Assembly (NCBI RefSeq): GCF_000327385.1
Contig: NW_008709295.1
Coordinates: 784,200-848,199, forward strand
DNA from: Lottia gigantea
Lineage: Eukaryota; Mollusca; Gastropoda; Lottiidae
Direction of reading: 5' to 3'
DNA: 64,000 nucleotides
The translations under genes were made by a program, and so were the position numbers. Positions 36,801-47,300 of the stretch are shown here, piece after piece (the stretch's first letter is position 1; the number at the start of each line of letters is the position of its first letter). The notes under the pieces were generated by a model. That model saw nothing but the letters and a program-made list of their open reading frames with translations. It had not been told where the DNA came from and searched no databases.

Positions 36801-39800
36801 TATAATTATTATCATATGAGATTCAATGTTCCTTTTCTGTGTATGAAAATGAAAAACCTCGTATACTGTACTATTATATAAGTTTTTGGTTCAATAGGCC
36901 GGAGATCTCAAATTGTTATACGAGGTTTATATTTTCAAAGAATGAAAACCATGTATAGCAGTAAAAAAAAAATAATAAAAAAGATTTTAACAAATAGTTT
37001 TTTGTGTTTTTCTAGAAAAGTAATTCTGCATCATATTGTTATACAAGGTTTCAAGCAGTCACCCAAGATATTTCTCTTTAATTAGGCGTTTATTTTGTTT
37101 AACAGACGTTTTCAAAAAGCATAAGAAATGTTAAAAGTTTATGTTAACTTTTTAAATAGTATTTGCATGAAAAGATTAATGGCTGAATTTTATTAGTTAA
37201 AACTTTCAGATACATTGGACACATTTCTCTAGATATTGGTGTATAGTTTCACAAATTTGAGCGAAAAAATTTTTTTTCAACCTACAAAAAATGCAGAATG
37301 CCACTTTAAAGATATTTGGGTGGGGAATCTGGTAATCACCCAGTATAAGCCCAAAATGAAAAGATTGCAATTCTAAACTAAACAAGTGATGAGCCAATAT
37401 TCTTTACTAGGGAACAATGGCAATAATCTTCTGAAAGAGATCAAACTTAACATTCATTATTCTATGATTATTAGGATATGATAGTAACTTTTATTAAAAT
37501 TGCTAAAAAAAAAATGAAAAATTCTAAGAGCAGGAAATGTAAAAAGACAGATCAACTGAGTGCTGCTGACAAGAGACTGAAGGGAGCGATATGTGATCAA
37601 AATCGCTAATAGATGGCGTTACAGCATTGCTCGTCATCATTGTACCTTTAGTAAAAATGTCTGGTATTACCTGTATATGAGCAGTTGGTATAGTAACAAA
37701 ATTAACTGGTGTGGTAGTAGTGTTTAATAGTGTAGTGGTACCAGTATTTATATTTACAGGCTGAGGAGCTATAGATACATATTGTTGTACTCCAGTATTT
37801 ATACTTTTAGTAACAGGTTGCTTTTGTACTATTTCCTTTCTTAAATTCTGTACAGCCAGTTTCTGTAAGGAAATCATTCATGAAATAACAAGAGTTTAAA
37901 GAAGAACTGTCTTAAATCATACAAAATGATCAATATTTTTTGTCAACTAAGCTAAGTCGATGAAACTTTTACTAATAAATATAAGTTTTAGTGTTTTGGC
38001 TTATTTGTCAAACCTCATCAAATTTTGCATCATTAAATTCGGAGCTCATTGAGCTATTTAATGGTATTTTCAGATCAAGTTTATCTTTACACATTTCTGT
38101 CAAAGACCAGTTTTAATCCATCTCCTCGCTGTTAATCAGTTGTTAACTGACGTCAACTGATGGAAGACGTAATTTGTGTTTTGAACTTCGCTTTCAGTGT
38201 CTCAAAAATGAAGGGTGAATAAAGTCTTAATGTATGAAAATGACTAGAAATAGTTGAAGAAATAAATTGAAAAGTTGGGTCGGAAATGATCAATGTAACC
38301 TACTGATAAAGACAATCAAGATTTTAATGACATATCTGTTATGTTAAGGCTTACTGTAGATTAAGGGAATAGTAAGTTTTCAGAATTTAAGATGACTGGT
38401 GATTAAATAAGAACAGTCTATAGGTTTCTGTTTTTTTTTTTGCCTCATACTTTGTCTAAAAAAACGTCACTTGACATCAAAGCATTTAGAGTCATCTTCA
38501 TGACTCGACATCAGGGCATTGAAAGACGATAATAAAATGGCAAAATTTTCAACATGAGGATAATTCATAAAAATGAGAAAAAAAAACCCAATAAACTAAG
38601 ATCCCTGATCTTTGCATCAAAAATGACGACCAGAAACAAAAAAATAAAATTTTTAGTGTTAGATAGTGATGACAAAAAAAAGTCTCATAAAAGCACTGGT
38701 CACAAAGTAAATATTTATGACGAAAAAGTTTGGTTTCAAATAAGCTTAAGCTTATATATAAAATGCTTAGACAACCCCAATCTAATTGAACTTTTCGTTT
38801 TTATTCTAAGATTTTTTTTCTCCAATCTAACAGGTTTTTTACAGCTGTTTCTAATGGTGTAATTTTTAATCAATAAAGATCATCAAGATCTAAGATGACA
38901 TGCTTGATTGGTTAATAATAATATGACAAAAATGTAGCAGAAAAAATTTTGGATCATAATCCAGAGTATCAGAAATGAAAGAAACAAAATTCTAATCTAA
39001 ATTTAAGTATATTGAGACTACATTAGACCAATCTAAATCTTATTTCTTAATAACCCTAGTTTTACTTTAATCCTTAAAGATGGGTTCCCTTATTTTCATT
39101 TATGAACATGAAAATGATACATGTGAATATGAAAATTAATTCATAATTAGCTAAATTAAAAGAGAATAGCCATCAGAATTCCAATGAGTGACTGATCAAG
39201 AAAGGTCAAAAAGTCTTTTTTTGTTTATCCAGGCTGTACATACATGGATATTTATATTGGTTAAGACTCTTAATTATATGCAATAAGAACATTATGATAT
39301 GATTAAGAATACATGATAATTCATTAGAAACACCAATTAATCAAATAGTTTGCTTAATTTTAAACTAAAAAATAAGGAAACCCATCTTTAAAGAATATTT
39401 TTTCTGATAATTATTTGATGCATATTACAGTAGGTAGCTGATACTGTGTTTAGAATACTAAAAGTAATTTGAGCCCATTGAGATGATGTAAGTGTACAAG
39501 TATACGAAATGGTCATCAATAAAAGTCAACTTAACCCTGCACCAGGACATTCTGCTAATATCATGCATGTTTACCTTATTAAACCAGCAAAGGAAATTTA
39601 ATATAACTCCATAAAATCATAGTGTTAAATCATAGTGTTAAATTTTAAAAAATTATTTGTCTAATCCAATTCAAAGCAAAATACTTGTTTTCAAAAGTTT
39701 TCAACACCAGGTGTAAGTTTCAAACAAAACAGCTGCCAAAAATCTAGCAAATACACCATTAATATAGGTCATACTATTATTCACTTTCTATAGGATAATA

Positions 39801-42534
39801 CAAAATAGAAGAAAGACAAATAATCTTTCATCATGAAAGCTTTAAAAAAGAAGCCCATGTTGAAAATTTTATATAAAAAAAATCAAAATCAATCTGATTT
39901 AAGACAGGGGTTAAAAACGAATATGATAAACTTATAATCATAGTAGATCTACAACAACCATTATGTCACAGTCAAATAAACTAATTTTGTGCAAACCTAA
40001 TATCATGTGTGTCTGGAAATGACAAAATAAATCTCATGTGCAACCTCACATGACCTCCGTATTTGCATGTTTTGATAAACATAGGTCACTTCTACAACCT
40101 GCAGAATATTTCCTATCTTTCAAAGCAATTTTGAAGATTATTATCTAAAAAATCAACAAGTGGTTGTCTAGCAAGATACGCCCACTTACCTGGTACATTT
40201 TCAGTATATCAAGGGCAGTCACCTATCTGTGTCAAATCATACCAAAAATCTAATTTGTGCAAGATATTGATGATTTAAACAAACACACATTATTTAATAA
40301 AATTCTGACATAAACTGTCACCTCTATAGCTAAGGAATTTTAATGCGTTTTTACTCAGTCATGGGCAATAACTCAAATTCTGTTGATTGAAAAATTGTCA
40401 AATTTAATCTTGACTAAGATCTCATCATTATAAATGATCATACCAAATTTCATTTAAATCGGATGAAAACTGTAGTCTCTATTGTGTTCACAAACAAATT
40501 TTGAAGCGTTCTTCATAAATCAAGGGCAATAACTAAAAAACCATTCATCGAAATATAGCCAAATTCGAACTTGTCCAAGATCTCATCATTATAAATATTC
40601 ACACCAAATTTCATTGAAATTGGATGAAAACTGTAGTCTCTATTTTGTTCACAAATAAATTTTGACAAGTTTTTCATAAGTCAAGGGCAATAGCTCAAAA
40701 ACCATTCATCGAAAGATCGTCAAATTCGAACTTGTTCAAGATCTCATCATTATAGATGATCACACCAAATTTCATTAAAATCAGATGAAAACTGTAGTCT
40801 CTATCGCGTTCACGAGCCAATTGTGGACAGTCTGACCGACAGACGGATGGACATGGGTGACGACAATATACGTCAAATATAATGTGGGCGTATAAAAATG
40901 GTGGATTTAAGTTATTACCAAATATCACAATTTTTTTATTGGCCAAATATTCTTTTAATCCCAAGCTGTAATCAGACTTCCAAGTGTCGTTTGCTCGAAT
41001 ATATTCCAGTGAAAAACTAGGGGATTCTGTGTCATTAGAAAAATTCAATGGATCACGATGTCGGCAGTATTCTTATGTTGTTTCAATGACTAAATATATT
41101 ACTGTTACGATTTACTTATCTAATTCTGTCAGTCAATATTTTCTTTTTTTAATTCATTGTTTTTTGAAGAAATGTCATTAGTTATAATAACTTAATATTA
41201 TAATTAAATACTAAACGTATGCTTGCATCAAGTCTCGCATGCGAATATGCCCACCAGCAGCTTGATAAAGAGCTAAATGTGAACTGTAAAACAAACTCTA
41301 TATCATAGCCTGTAGAGTGCACATCAATAGTGCACATCATCATAATGATATTGACACATACAAAAGATCAAAAGAATCTATAGAATTGTAGCCTGTAGAG
41401 TGAGCACGAGGTAAATGTGAACTGACGGACCGACAGGGGCAACTGCAATATACACCCATACTTACGTTTGGGCGTATAAAAATGATAATTATACCACTGG
41501 GTATCCATACAACGTGTTTTTCTCAACTTATTTATACATCAAACATTGTACGCGAAGAAATAGGTGAATTTTTCAGCCGTTGTCAAGTTGGTTACTCATG
41601 AAATATGGGTCAAAGTGGGAGATTCATAAAGAAAATTGAAACCAACCAGTCTTAATTATTTTATAGAATATCTGAAGAAACATTTAAGACATAATAAAAT
41701 TATGATTTTTAATTCTGATGAAATTTGGTTTTGAATCTTTCCTTACATGCACAAATATAGGTTACACCACTGTACAACTAACATAACATAAACATTAACA
41801 TAAACTCGTACTTACTTGTCTTTCACTTAAATGCATAATTTCAACTTGAAGCTCTCTTAGTTTGTTCTTCATAATTTGATTCTAGAAACAGAAAAACACA
41901 ATACTATTCTGTGTGAAAGAAAATGGCTGCAAATAGGCTAGGATTGTAGGAACTAAAAAGTTTCATCAACAAAAATCAATAATCATACAATCACTGTGAA
42001 GAAGGAAGAACATATCAACATACCTTTGGATCACTTTTTAACTTGGAAACAAGAGTCTGAAATTAAAATAAAACATAATATATTCTACACTATGACAATG
42101 TAAAATTTCCATAATCAATATAAAACCAAGGCTAATATGCAATGTTCTCCCCAAGCTTACTCTTCCTAAATCTAGCAAAACATCATAGTCTGAGTAAACA
42201 TAAAAATATATTTTGACACTGACAAGGTCCATAAGCCTATAGCTCTAATAATAGATTCCAAGATGATCTGTAAAATTGTAAAAACAGAACATTTCTATTT
42301 GAAGGTGTAAATGGTATTTGTGTAAACAATAAGGAAACAAATTTACTGACTTCAAGGAACTTTACTTTGTACAACAAAGTTTTATACAGATCATAACAAA
42401 TGTATGGGGGAACACTTGGAGAAGTGTGAAAAAAGCAGTTTGAGATCATAACAATAACAAAATATTATTACCTGATGATTCTGAATTGCCAATTTAAGTT
42501 TGGTCTGAATGAGATCCAAGTCTCCCTGAGACAT
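27879..42534 (-). CDS. PHF21A: PHD finger protein 21A (BHC80) homologue
   Basis: Fourteen coding exons join in phase: 42534-42472, 42056-42024, 41881-41816, 37862-37671, 36113-35952, 35429-35322, 34596-34545, 33677-33604, 33306-33243, 32942-32824, 31009-30866, 30149-30074, 29373-29270, 28001-27879. They give 459 aa (human ~680). Residues 1-75 form a coiled coil like the human N-terminus; 119-208 are low-complexity; 209-250 match the KLAFMVSLGLV and RQERKRRTTANP stretches; ~271 is an AT-hook, KRGRGRPPK. Residues 312-359 are a C4HC3 PHD finger (CAVC, CNSC, HMKC, CTAC). The C-terminus is a coiled coil (KEEEKRKLQRR). BHC80 is a subunit of the LSD1-CoREST-HDAC repressor and reads unmethylated H3K4. 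Start: ATG of MSQGDLDLIQTKLKLAIQNHQ cut after MSQGDLDLIQTKLKLAIQNH, aligned with human MELQTLQEALKVEIQVHQ. At the site of human Met502 this protein has Gln328. Introns are full of repeats. Confidence 0.93.
28085..28740. repeat. 111-bp tandem array, about six units
   Basis: TGAAAAGTCCC recurs at 28141, 28252, 28363, 28474, 28585 and 28696, an exact 111-bp period. Each unit has AATCACTATATAATATAT, AAACCAGCATCTCT and TGCATCCTATAATCTAGAT. Units differ by few bases, so the array is young. It lies in the last intron of PHF21A. Confidence 0.9.
28910..29045. mobile_element. MITE-like repeat (TCTGTGGTTCCTGCAATTCC family), copy 2
   Basis: Inverse orientation: GTGGAATTTCAGGAACCACAG ... AAAACCTCTTTACAATCCC. 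It matches 17920-18075 and 35625-35815. Inside the last intron of PHF21A. Confidence 0.5.
29745..29957. mobile_element. MITE with AGATGGGTTCCC ends, copy 2
   Basis: TAAAGATGAGTTTCCTTATT to AAGGGAACCCATCATTAAA, inverse to copy 1. It shares ATGTATTCTTAATCA and AGTTTTAACCAATCA. In a PHF21A intron. Confidence 0.6.
30250..30790. other. Unassigned coding-like stretch in a PHF21A intron
   Basis: The plus strand has an open frame at 30273-30491 (PELDQVEHIQISPIKRHPYE and FNTCCENSVYYFL). The minus strand has one at 30774-30553 (TAHEYGVHSVDVANLSRKW). Composition is less AT-biased than the surrounding intron. I recognise no family on either strand. It could be a decayed retrocopy or a piece of an unidentified repeat. 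Confidence 0.25.
31084..32880 (-). repeat. 72-82-bp minisatellite copied from the end of a PHF21A exon
   Basis: CACCAGTATCAACAG recurs 23 times. On the gene's strand each unit holds the codons for STVDTGVLDHIPSLNNN, followed in long units by CAG|GTAAATATTT, an intact donor with the first intron bases. About eight short units lack ~10 nt including that donor (CAGAATATTATACC) and are 72 nt long, so they would stay in frame. The unit at 32824-32880 is the real exon end. Reading through the first donor meets a stop after QVNILYYTTLYC, so most of the array should be intronic. Confidence 0.9.
32995..33205. mobile_element. Small MITE, probably of the TTAAAGGG group
   Basis: TTTTTAGGGTCATTCCACTT at the left and TTTTTAATTGACCCTTTTAAA at the right form imperfect inverted ends. 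The left end resembles AAAGGGACATCCCACTTT at 36363. Non-coding, in a PHF21A intron. Confidence 0.45.
34195..34420. repeat. Decayed monomers of the hairpin-bordered family
   Basis: TTCATCCATGGGTAATAA, AATCCATCAAGAA, GAGGACAATAACTCATA and ATCAAGAACTGTGTTCAC match monomers elsewhere (for example 3300-3450). No borders remain. Confidence 0.45.
34799..35236 (+). mobile_element. Hairpin-bordered element pieces, copies 6 and 7
   Basis: 34799-34899 is a short copy: AAGATAGCCTTGTGAAGCAAG at the left and GTGTGGGCGTATAAAAAATG at the right, with almost no interior. 34905-35236 ends with ACAATATACGCCCAAAC and TTGTGTGGGCGTATTAAAATGG. Both are in a PHF21A intron just left of the exon at 35322. Confidence 0.6.
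35625..35870. mobile_element. MITE-like repeat (TCTGTGGTTCCTGCAATTCC family), copy 3
   Basis: GGGATTATAAAGAGGTTTTC ... TCTGTGGTTCCTGCAATTCC ... GGGCCTTATGTGATAATGC. TTGCACCATACTGATTTTCA near 35685 is mirrored by GATTGAAAATCGGAATGGTG near 35830, so the copy has inverted sides. Confidence 0.55.
36363..37310. mobile_element. MITE split by a second MITE
   Basis: Outer element: left end TTAAAGGGACATCCCACTTT; right end AATGCAGAATGCCACTTTAA. The right part (GTGTATAGTTTCACAAATTT and GAGCGAAAAA) is the reverse complement of the left part of the MITE at 23386. Inner element listed separately. Confidence 0.65.
36613..37066. mobile_element. Nested MITE with perfect 27-bp inverted ends
   Basis: The left end begins TTGGGTGACTGCTTGAAACC and the right end is its exact reverse complement, ending CAGTCACCCAA. 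ATATT lies next to both ends, give or take a base, a possible target duplication. The interior repeats CCTCGTAT and ATACGAGGTTT in both directions. No coding capacity. Confidence 0.75.
39074..39393. mobile_element. MITE with AGATGGGTTCCC ends, copy 3 (best preserved)
   Basis: TTAA AGATGGGTTCCCTTATTT at the left and AAGGAAACCCATCT TTAA at the right: good inverted ends flanked by TTAA on both sides. That suits a TTAA target duplication (piggyBac-type) or a TA site inside it. Confidence 0.7.
40170..40898 (+). mobile_element. Hairpin-bordered tandem-monomer element, copy 8 (nested)
   Basis: Starts GCAAGATACGCCCACTTACC. Four ~165-bp monomers carry TCAAGGGCAATAACT, ACCATTCATCGAAA, ATGAAAACTGTAGTCTCTAT and CAAATTT. 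Ends GACAGACGGATGGACATGG and ATGTGGGCGTATAAAAATGG. Confidence 0.7.
41218..41486 (+). mobile_element. Hairpin-bordered element, copy 9 (nested, short)
   Basis: CTCGCATGCGAATATGCCCACC at the left; ACTGACGGACCGACAGGGG and TACGTTTGGGCGTATAAAAATG at the right. The interior resembles 34905-35236 (ATTGTAGCCTGTAGAGTGAGC). Confidence 0.6.
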
Positions 42535-44333
42535 TTTCACTTATGCAACAATGATGGCACGGTTTTCCAGAAGTTAAGGTATTAATTAATTCCGATCGAC
42601 ACAGAATAATCAGAGAGAATCGGTCTATGTGGAACATAACAAGACAATCAGTGAGTTCTTGCGCCCATTTAAAAAGTGGAGTATTCAAATAATTAAAATA
42701 TAGCTAATACAAATAAGATATGCATGCTTGTATCCAACATTTCTTTTATTCCAATTCGAAATAATCACATTTTCTATTTACAATATCTTATTTTGTCTAC
42801 GAACTATTTTCAGTAGCGGTAGACATATTGAGTAATTTGTTCGAAAGGTTCCCGGATGGATGATAGAAAGTTAGTAAAGTGATGAGGAAAACGTTTTTCT
42901 GCATTATGATAATAACATCTTTGGTCATTAGCGGTTAAAATTATAACGATCAACTATTAAAAGTTCATTCTATTATTATCATCTTCTTAAACCTGATAAG
43001 AGTTTTGGGGAATCTTTTGTTAATTTCGAGATCTTGCGTAGTAACACGTAAGTTTATGTTAGGTAAACAGGTAACAAAATGGCTGCGCCCATGGACTACA
43101 TGGAGGCATGAATTGAGTGATATTTATCTTAAATTTGATATGAGGTATTAGATTTATTTATAGGCCAATTAAGCAATTATTAAAGCAATAGTGAATAATT
43201 GTTGATACCCATAGCCATGAACAGATTCCACATTGTTCTTCAGAATCTGAAAAGGCTTCAAAAGTTGAAGACATTTTCAAGAGTAAATTTTTACGCTTAG
43301 CTAACCTAGTGTGCACAGCTTACAATAGACCGAAACATCTTTCTCTATTCCAGCCTCTGATAGCTATTTTGCTACAGGCTGTGCAAGTAAGATCTCATGA
43401 CAGTTGGAAATCGAAAAAGTGCAGGCTAATGCATGACTCTACTCCAGCAAACAGCTGTCAAAATATACATCAGATCAGGGCATCAGAGCTGGTATAAAGT
43501 TGAGAGTTATCTTAACAAATTGGCTTTCTAAGAGCCTCTGGCGCTCTATTTTGGAGAATCATTAAAGACTTGATAAATCAAAAACTATGACGTCATCAAT
43601 TGCTCATACAGAGTTGTCGCTCCTTGCAGTCCCTTGTCAGCTTCTCAAACTGTAGTCCCAAAAGACATGAACTTGTTCCGATTTTGTTTTGACAACTTCA
43701 TCAAATGATATCATTGACCTAATGACTTCATCTTATGTTGACATTTTCTGCCATGAATATGAAAACCAAATTATTGACTTGTTCCATTTCTTGTTCCCGA
43801 CATCTCAAATATTTTTCATATGAAAGCATTGTGCATCTAATGTTCCCCAGGATGGTTCCCGATTTTCGAAAATGAATATTAAACAAATTGTCAAAGATTT
43901 TCAGATGGAAAATATATACTGTATCGATGGACAAATAGGTATGACATTTCGCGAATCCAGCAAGACCCTGGCAGCTAGTGTTTATATCAGACTTGGCGTG
44001 AATGTGCATTTTTATGCCTGATTTTGTTACAATCATAGGACCTTGCTCATGTTTGAAGTTAATGGTAATTTGATGTAAAAAGTTTTAAGACTATGAGAAA
44101 TTTATTTTCAAGTCACTAAAGACTTGTCATTTGTAACAGTTGGTGGTGGCTGTGTATAACCTTGCCTGGCAAGCTATCTGTTCTAGTAGTGACATAAATA
44201 CACTTGTTTTTTTGAAGGAAAGGATATTGTCTATTATATTTTCTCTATCTGCTTGCATTACAAATTTTTTCTTATAGAAATAGGCCTATTTTATTTTTAT
44301 TTCATGATTATGATGGCAATAATTCTTTACAGA
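42535..44333. promoter_or_regulatory. Probable shared promoter region of PHF21A and NUP50
   Basis: The two genes are head to head with 1.8 kb between start codons. ACAGATTAACAG at 44330-44341 (acceptor TTCTTTACAG|ATTAAC) implies an upstream non-coding NUP50 exon; GTTAG|GTAAAC near 43060 is a possible donor for it. AAAATGGCTGCGCCCATGG at 43076 resembles a YY1-type core. No TATA box is convincing. A dispersed-repeat piece lies at 43325-43390; the rest to 44110 is unassigned. Evidence for shared regulation is positional only. Confidence 0.45.
44110..44172 (-). repeat. End fragment of a hairpin-bordered element
   Basis: GGTGGCTGTGTATAACC followed by TTGCCTGGCAAGCTATCT is the AGATAGCTTGCC end without an interior. 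It lies in the NUP50 5' region. Confidence 0.55.
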
Positions 44334-44365
44334 TTAACAGAAGTTTTTGCTAAGATCAACTAAAC

Positions 44366-47300
44366 ATGGCTAAAAGAACAGCAGCAAGTGAATTAACAGA
44401 TAGGAACTGGGATCAAGAAGATGAGCCAGAAGAGGTATAGTATATATATGTGTAATACACAAACTACTACTTCACTTTACATTTGAAGATATATTTCTAA
44501 AACTTCTCACTCTGCAATTGGGAAGTTTTTAGTATTCCTTTAAGATGTTCAAGATTTGTTTTTGATGCAAACTGTTGATTTTCTCTCAATGTCACATGAT
44601 TCCTGTTCAGAAAAGCAGATCGGTAATTTAAGTTCAGAATCTGAATGCGATATCGAGGTCAGGCGAGTGGTTTTGATTGAGTTTTGTTGAGTACACCACT
44701 TACATATGGTATAACTTTCTTTGCGTCACATGGCATGTGTATAAGTTAGTGAAAACATAAAATTTTAATTAAGCTGCAATTTGAGAGCTTTATGACTACC
44801 AGTACTTATTCTCCATAATCTCACATTTTGCCAATGCTCCTTTAGTTATCAATTGATTTTAAAAAAAAAAAAGAAGCATCATGCCGAATTTCATGAAAAT
44901 TGCTGCTGTGTGAATTGAATGTCTGAGTTCTTTTTTTGTACATTATTTCTAGGTTGGTGTGTTTGCTCAGGCTACTACTGACATTCTTAAGAATAGACCA
45001 ATGAAGAAAGCTAAGAGAAGGACTCAAAATGAATCAGTAGGTAGATTTTTATCCTGATGCACTTAGTAAGTCTAAACCATATGAAACCGTAACAAAATAT
45101 TTAATTAAAAACCACTTGCACAAATATAAATTTTCTAGAATACCTTCAATACACAAAGCAGTTAGTAATTAGAGTTGTTTTATATGATTCAAAATCTTTC
45201 TTCAATATACTGCATATCAAAGTTGTAAATCAAGATAAAAATTTGATGAATTCTATTAAACATGACTATCCTACAGGCCATGATTGAAAAGCTGTCAAAA
45301 CATAGCACAATTAATCTAAAAATATGATTTATTACATGCTATTCCACGATTTTAATAAGATTTAATCTGTGACTTGGTGTGAGTGTTTGTAGTCACCCAA
45401 ATTTAAATCCTATTGAAAATCAGAAATTGCTGAAATATTTATTATTTATTTATTATCACCAATGGATGATCCCTTCTACAAATAAAAATATTTTATATGA
45501 GTTACTGACCAGGTTCAATTATTAGGTTGTTAACTCTGAAAGGATTAATTCTTGCTGGATTTTGAATATTTCATTCTGGTGATTGGTACTGTACTGCCAA
45601 ATATTTTTTATTTAAAATCAAAGCTGACGGTGGCTGTATATTACCATGCCTGGCAAGCTATCTTTGTTAAAATTTGTTGTCAATACACAAGTGAAAATCA
45701 AGTTTGAAATTGAGCAATTTCTATATAGAATAAAGTTTTTAACTGATATTTATTTGAAAAAAGATTGTGTAATACACAGATGAAAATAAAGTTGAAAGTT
45801 ATGATCTTGTATATAATTGAAATGTAAATGCTCCTTTCATTTTTCGTAAGACTTAGTATGTAGGTGTAGCACAAAAAATGTACATCAGGTGAGAATGATT
45901 CTCATTTTACCAACAACATACCAATTTGATAGTACTATGACATGTTCCACAATCTTTTTTATTTCAGACTGGAACAAGTTCATTTTCAGCTTTCGGGGGA
46001 TTTGCAGGCTTAGCTGCTAAAAAACCAACACCAACTGTTGCTGGAAGCTCAATTGCTGCCACAGAGAAAGTGGAAAACCCATCTAATGGATTTACAGACA
46101 CTGTAAAAACAGCTAGCACTAATAAAAACACTTCTTATTATCATTCTTTGAAGAGTCTGAATAAATCAGTGTTGGAATGGATTAAAAAACATATAGAACG
46201 TGACCCTTATTGTATATTGACTCCTATATTTACTGATTATTCTAAGCACTTAGAAGATATTAAAAAAAATAATAATAATGAGGAGAAATCAGACAGTTTA
46301 AAAGAAAACAGTAATGACAGTGATCCCGAAATTGTCTTCAATATCAAGAAAGGAAAGTCGTTATCACCAGTTAAAGGTTAGTCTCAAGTAAGGCTTCTTG
46401 TTTTTTTAGCCTATGTAGCATGTGTAGTTGTCCTAATGGGACTTATTAATTATCAAGCAAATCAGTAGTTATGCTAAAGGAAATAATAGGGCATAGGCAC
46501 AGTTAAACAGTATATATTCGAAAGTCTATCAATCAAAACTATTCTCTAAAAATCAATTTGGACATATTCTACAAATCTACTGAATCTTGCAAGTAAATTT
46601 TGTGTTTGAGTTTTTTTTACATAATGTATCCTCAAATTTACTTGCTAGATTCAGCAGATTTGTAGAATACGTCCACATTTTTTTGAGAGAATCGTTTTTT
46701 ATACGAATATGGAAATGTGGACGTATATTGCCGTCGCCTTGGTCCATTGGTCTGTCAACATTTTTTGTGAACACAATAGAGACTACAGTTTTCAACTGAT
46801 TTTAATGAAATTTGTTGTGATCATTTATATTGATGAGATCTTGGTCAGGTTCGAAGTTGACGATCTGCGATGAACGGTTTTCGAGTTATTGCCCATGACT
46901 TAGGAAAAATGCGTCAAAATTTGTTTGTGAACACAATAGAGACTACAGTTTTCAACTGATTTTAATGAAATTTGGTGTGATCATTTATATTGATGAGATC
47001 TTCGTCAAGTTCGAATTTGACGATCTTTCGATGAAAGGCTTGACCTAGGAAAAACACGTCAATATTTGTTTGTGAACACAATAGAGACTACAGTTTTCAA
47101 TTGATTTTAATGAAACATGGTTTGATCATGTATATTGATGAGATAATTTGATGTATTTGGGTTATTGATATTGATTTTTAAAAATTTGGTGGAATTTCTC
47201 AGCATAAATAACTGTCAGTAAATATATATATCATTGAATTCAAACTATTAAAATTTCTTTAATATGAGAAAATTCATACTTTAGTCACTAAAGACTGTTT

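Larger units (their letters stand above)
40000..41775 (+). mobile_element. Inverted-repeat element copy 4, split by two insertions
   Basis: Left part at 40010-40165 (TGCAACCTCACATGACCTCC ... GATAAACATAGGTC). The middle resumes at 40895 with AAAATGGTGGATTTAAG and runs to about 41217. The right part, 41486-41775, ends ACAAATATAGGTTACACCACTG. Hairpin-bordered elements occupy 40170-40898 and 41218-41486. Confidence 0.55.
37863..41815. other. Large PHF21A intron
   Basis: Between the exons at 41881-41816 and 37862-37671. The repeats at 39074-39393, 40000-41775, 40170-40898 and 41218-41486 account for much of it. A 102-codon plus-strand frame at 38554-38862 is AT-rich and unlike any family I know, so I do not call it a gene. 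Confidence 0.5.

Noticed and set aside
38554-38862. 102-codon plus-strand frame in a PHF21A intron
   Set aside because: Lys/Phe/Ile-rich in line with AT content, no family resemblance and no splice partners; treated as chance.
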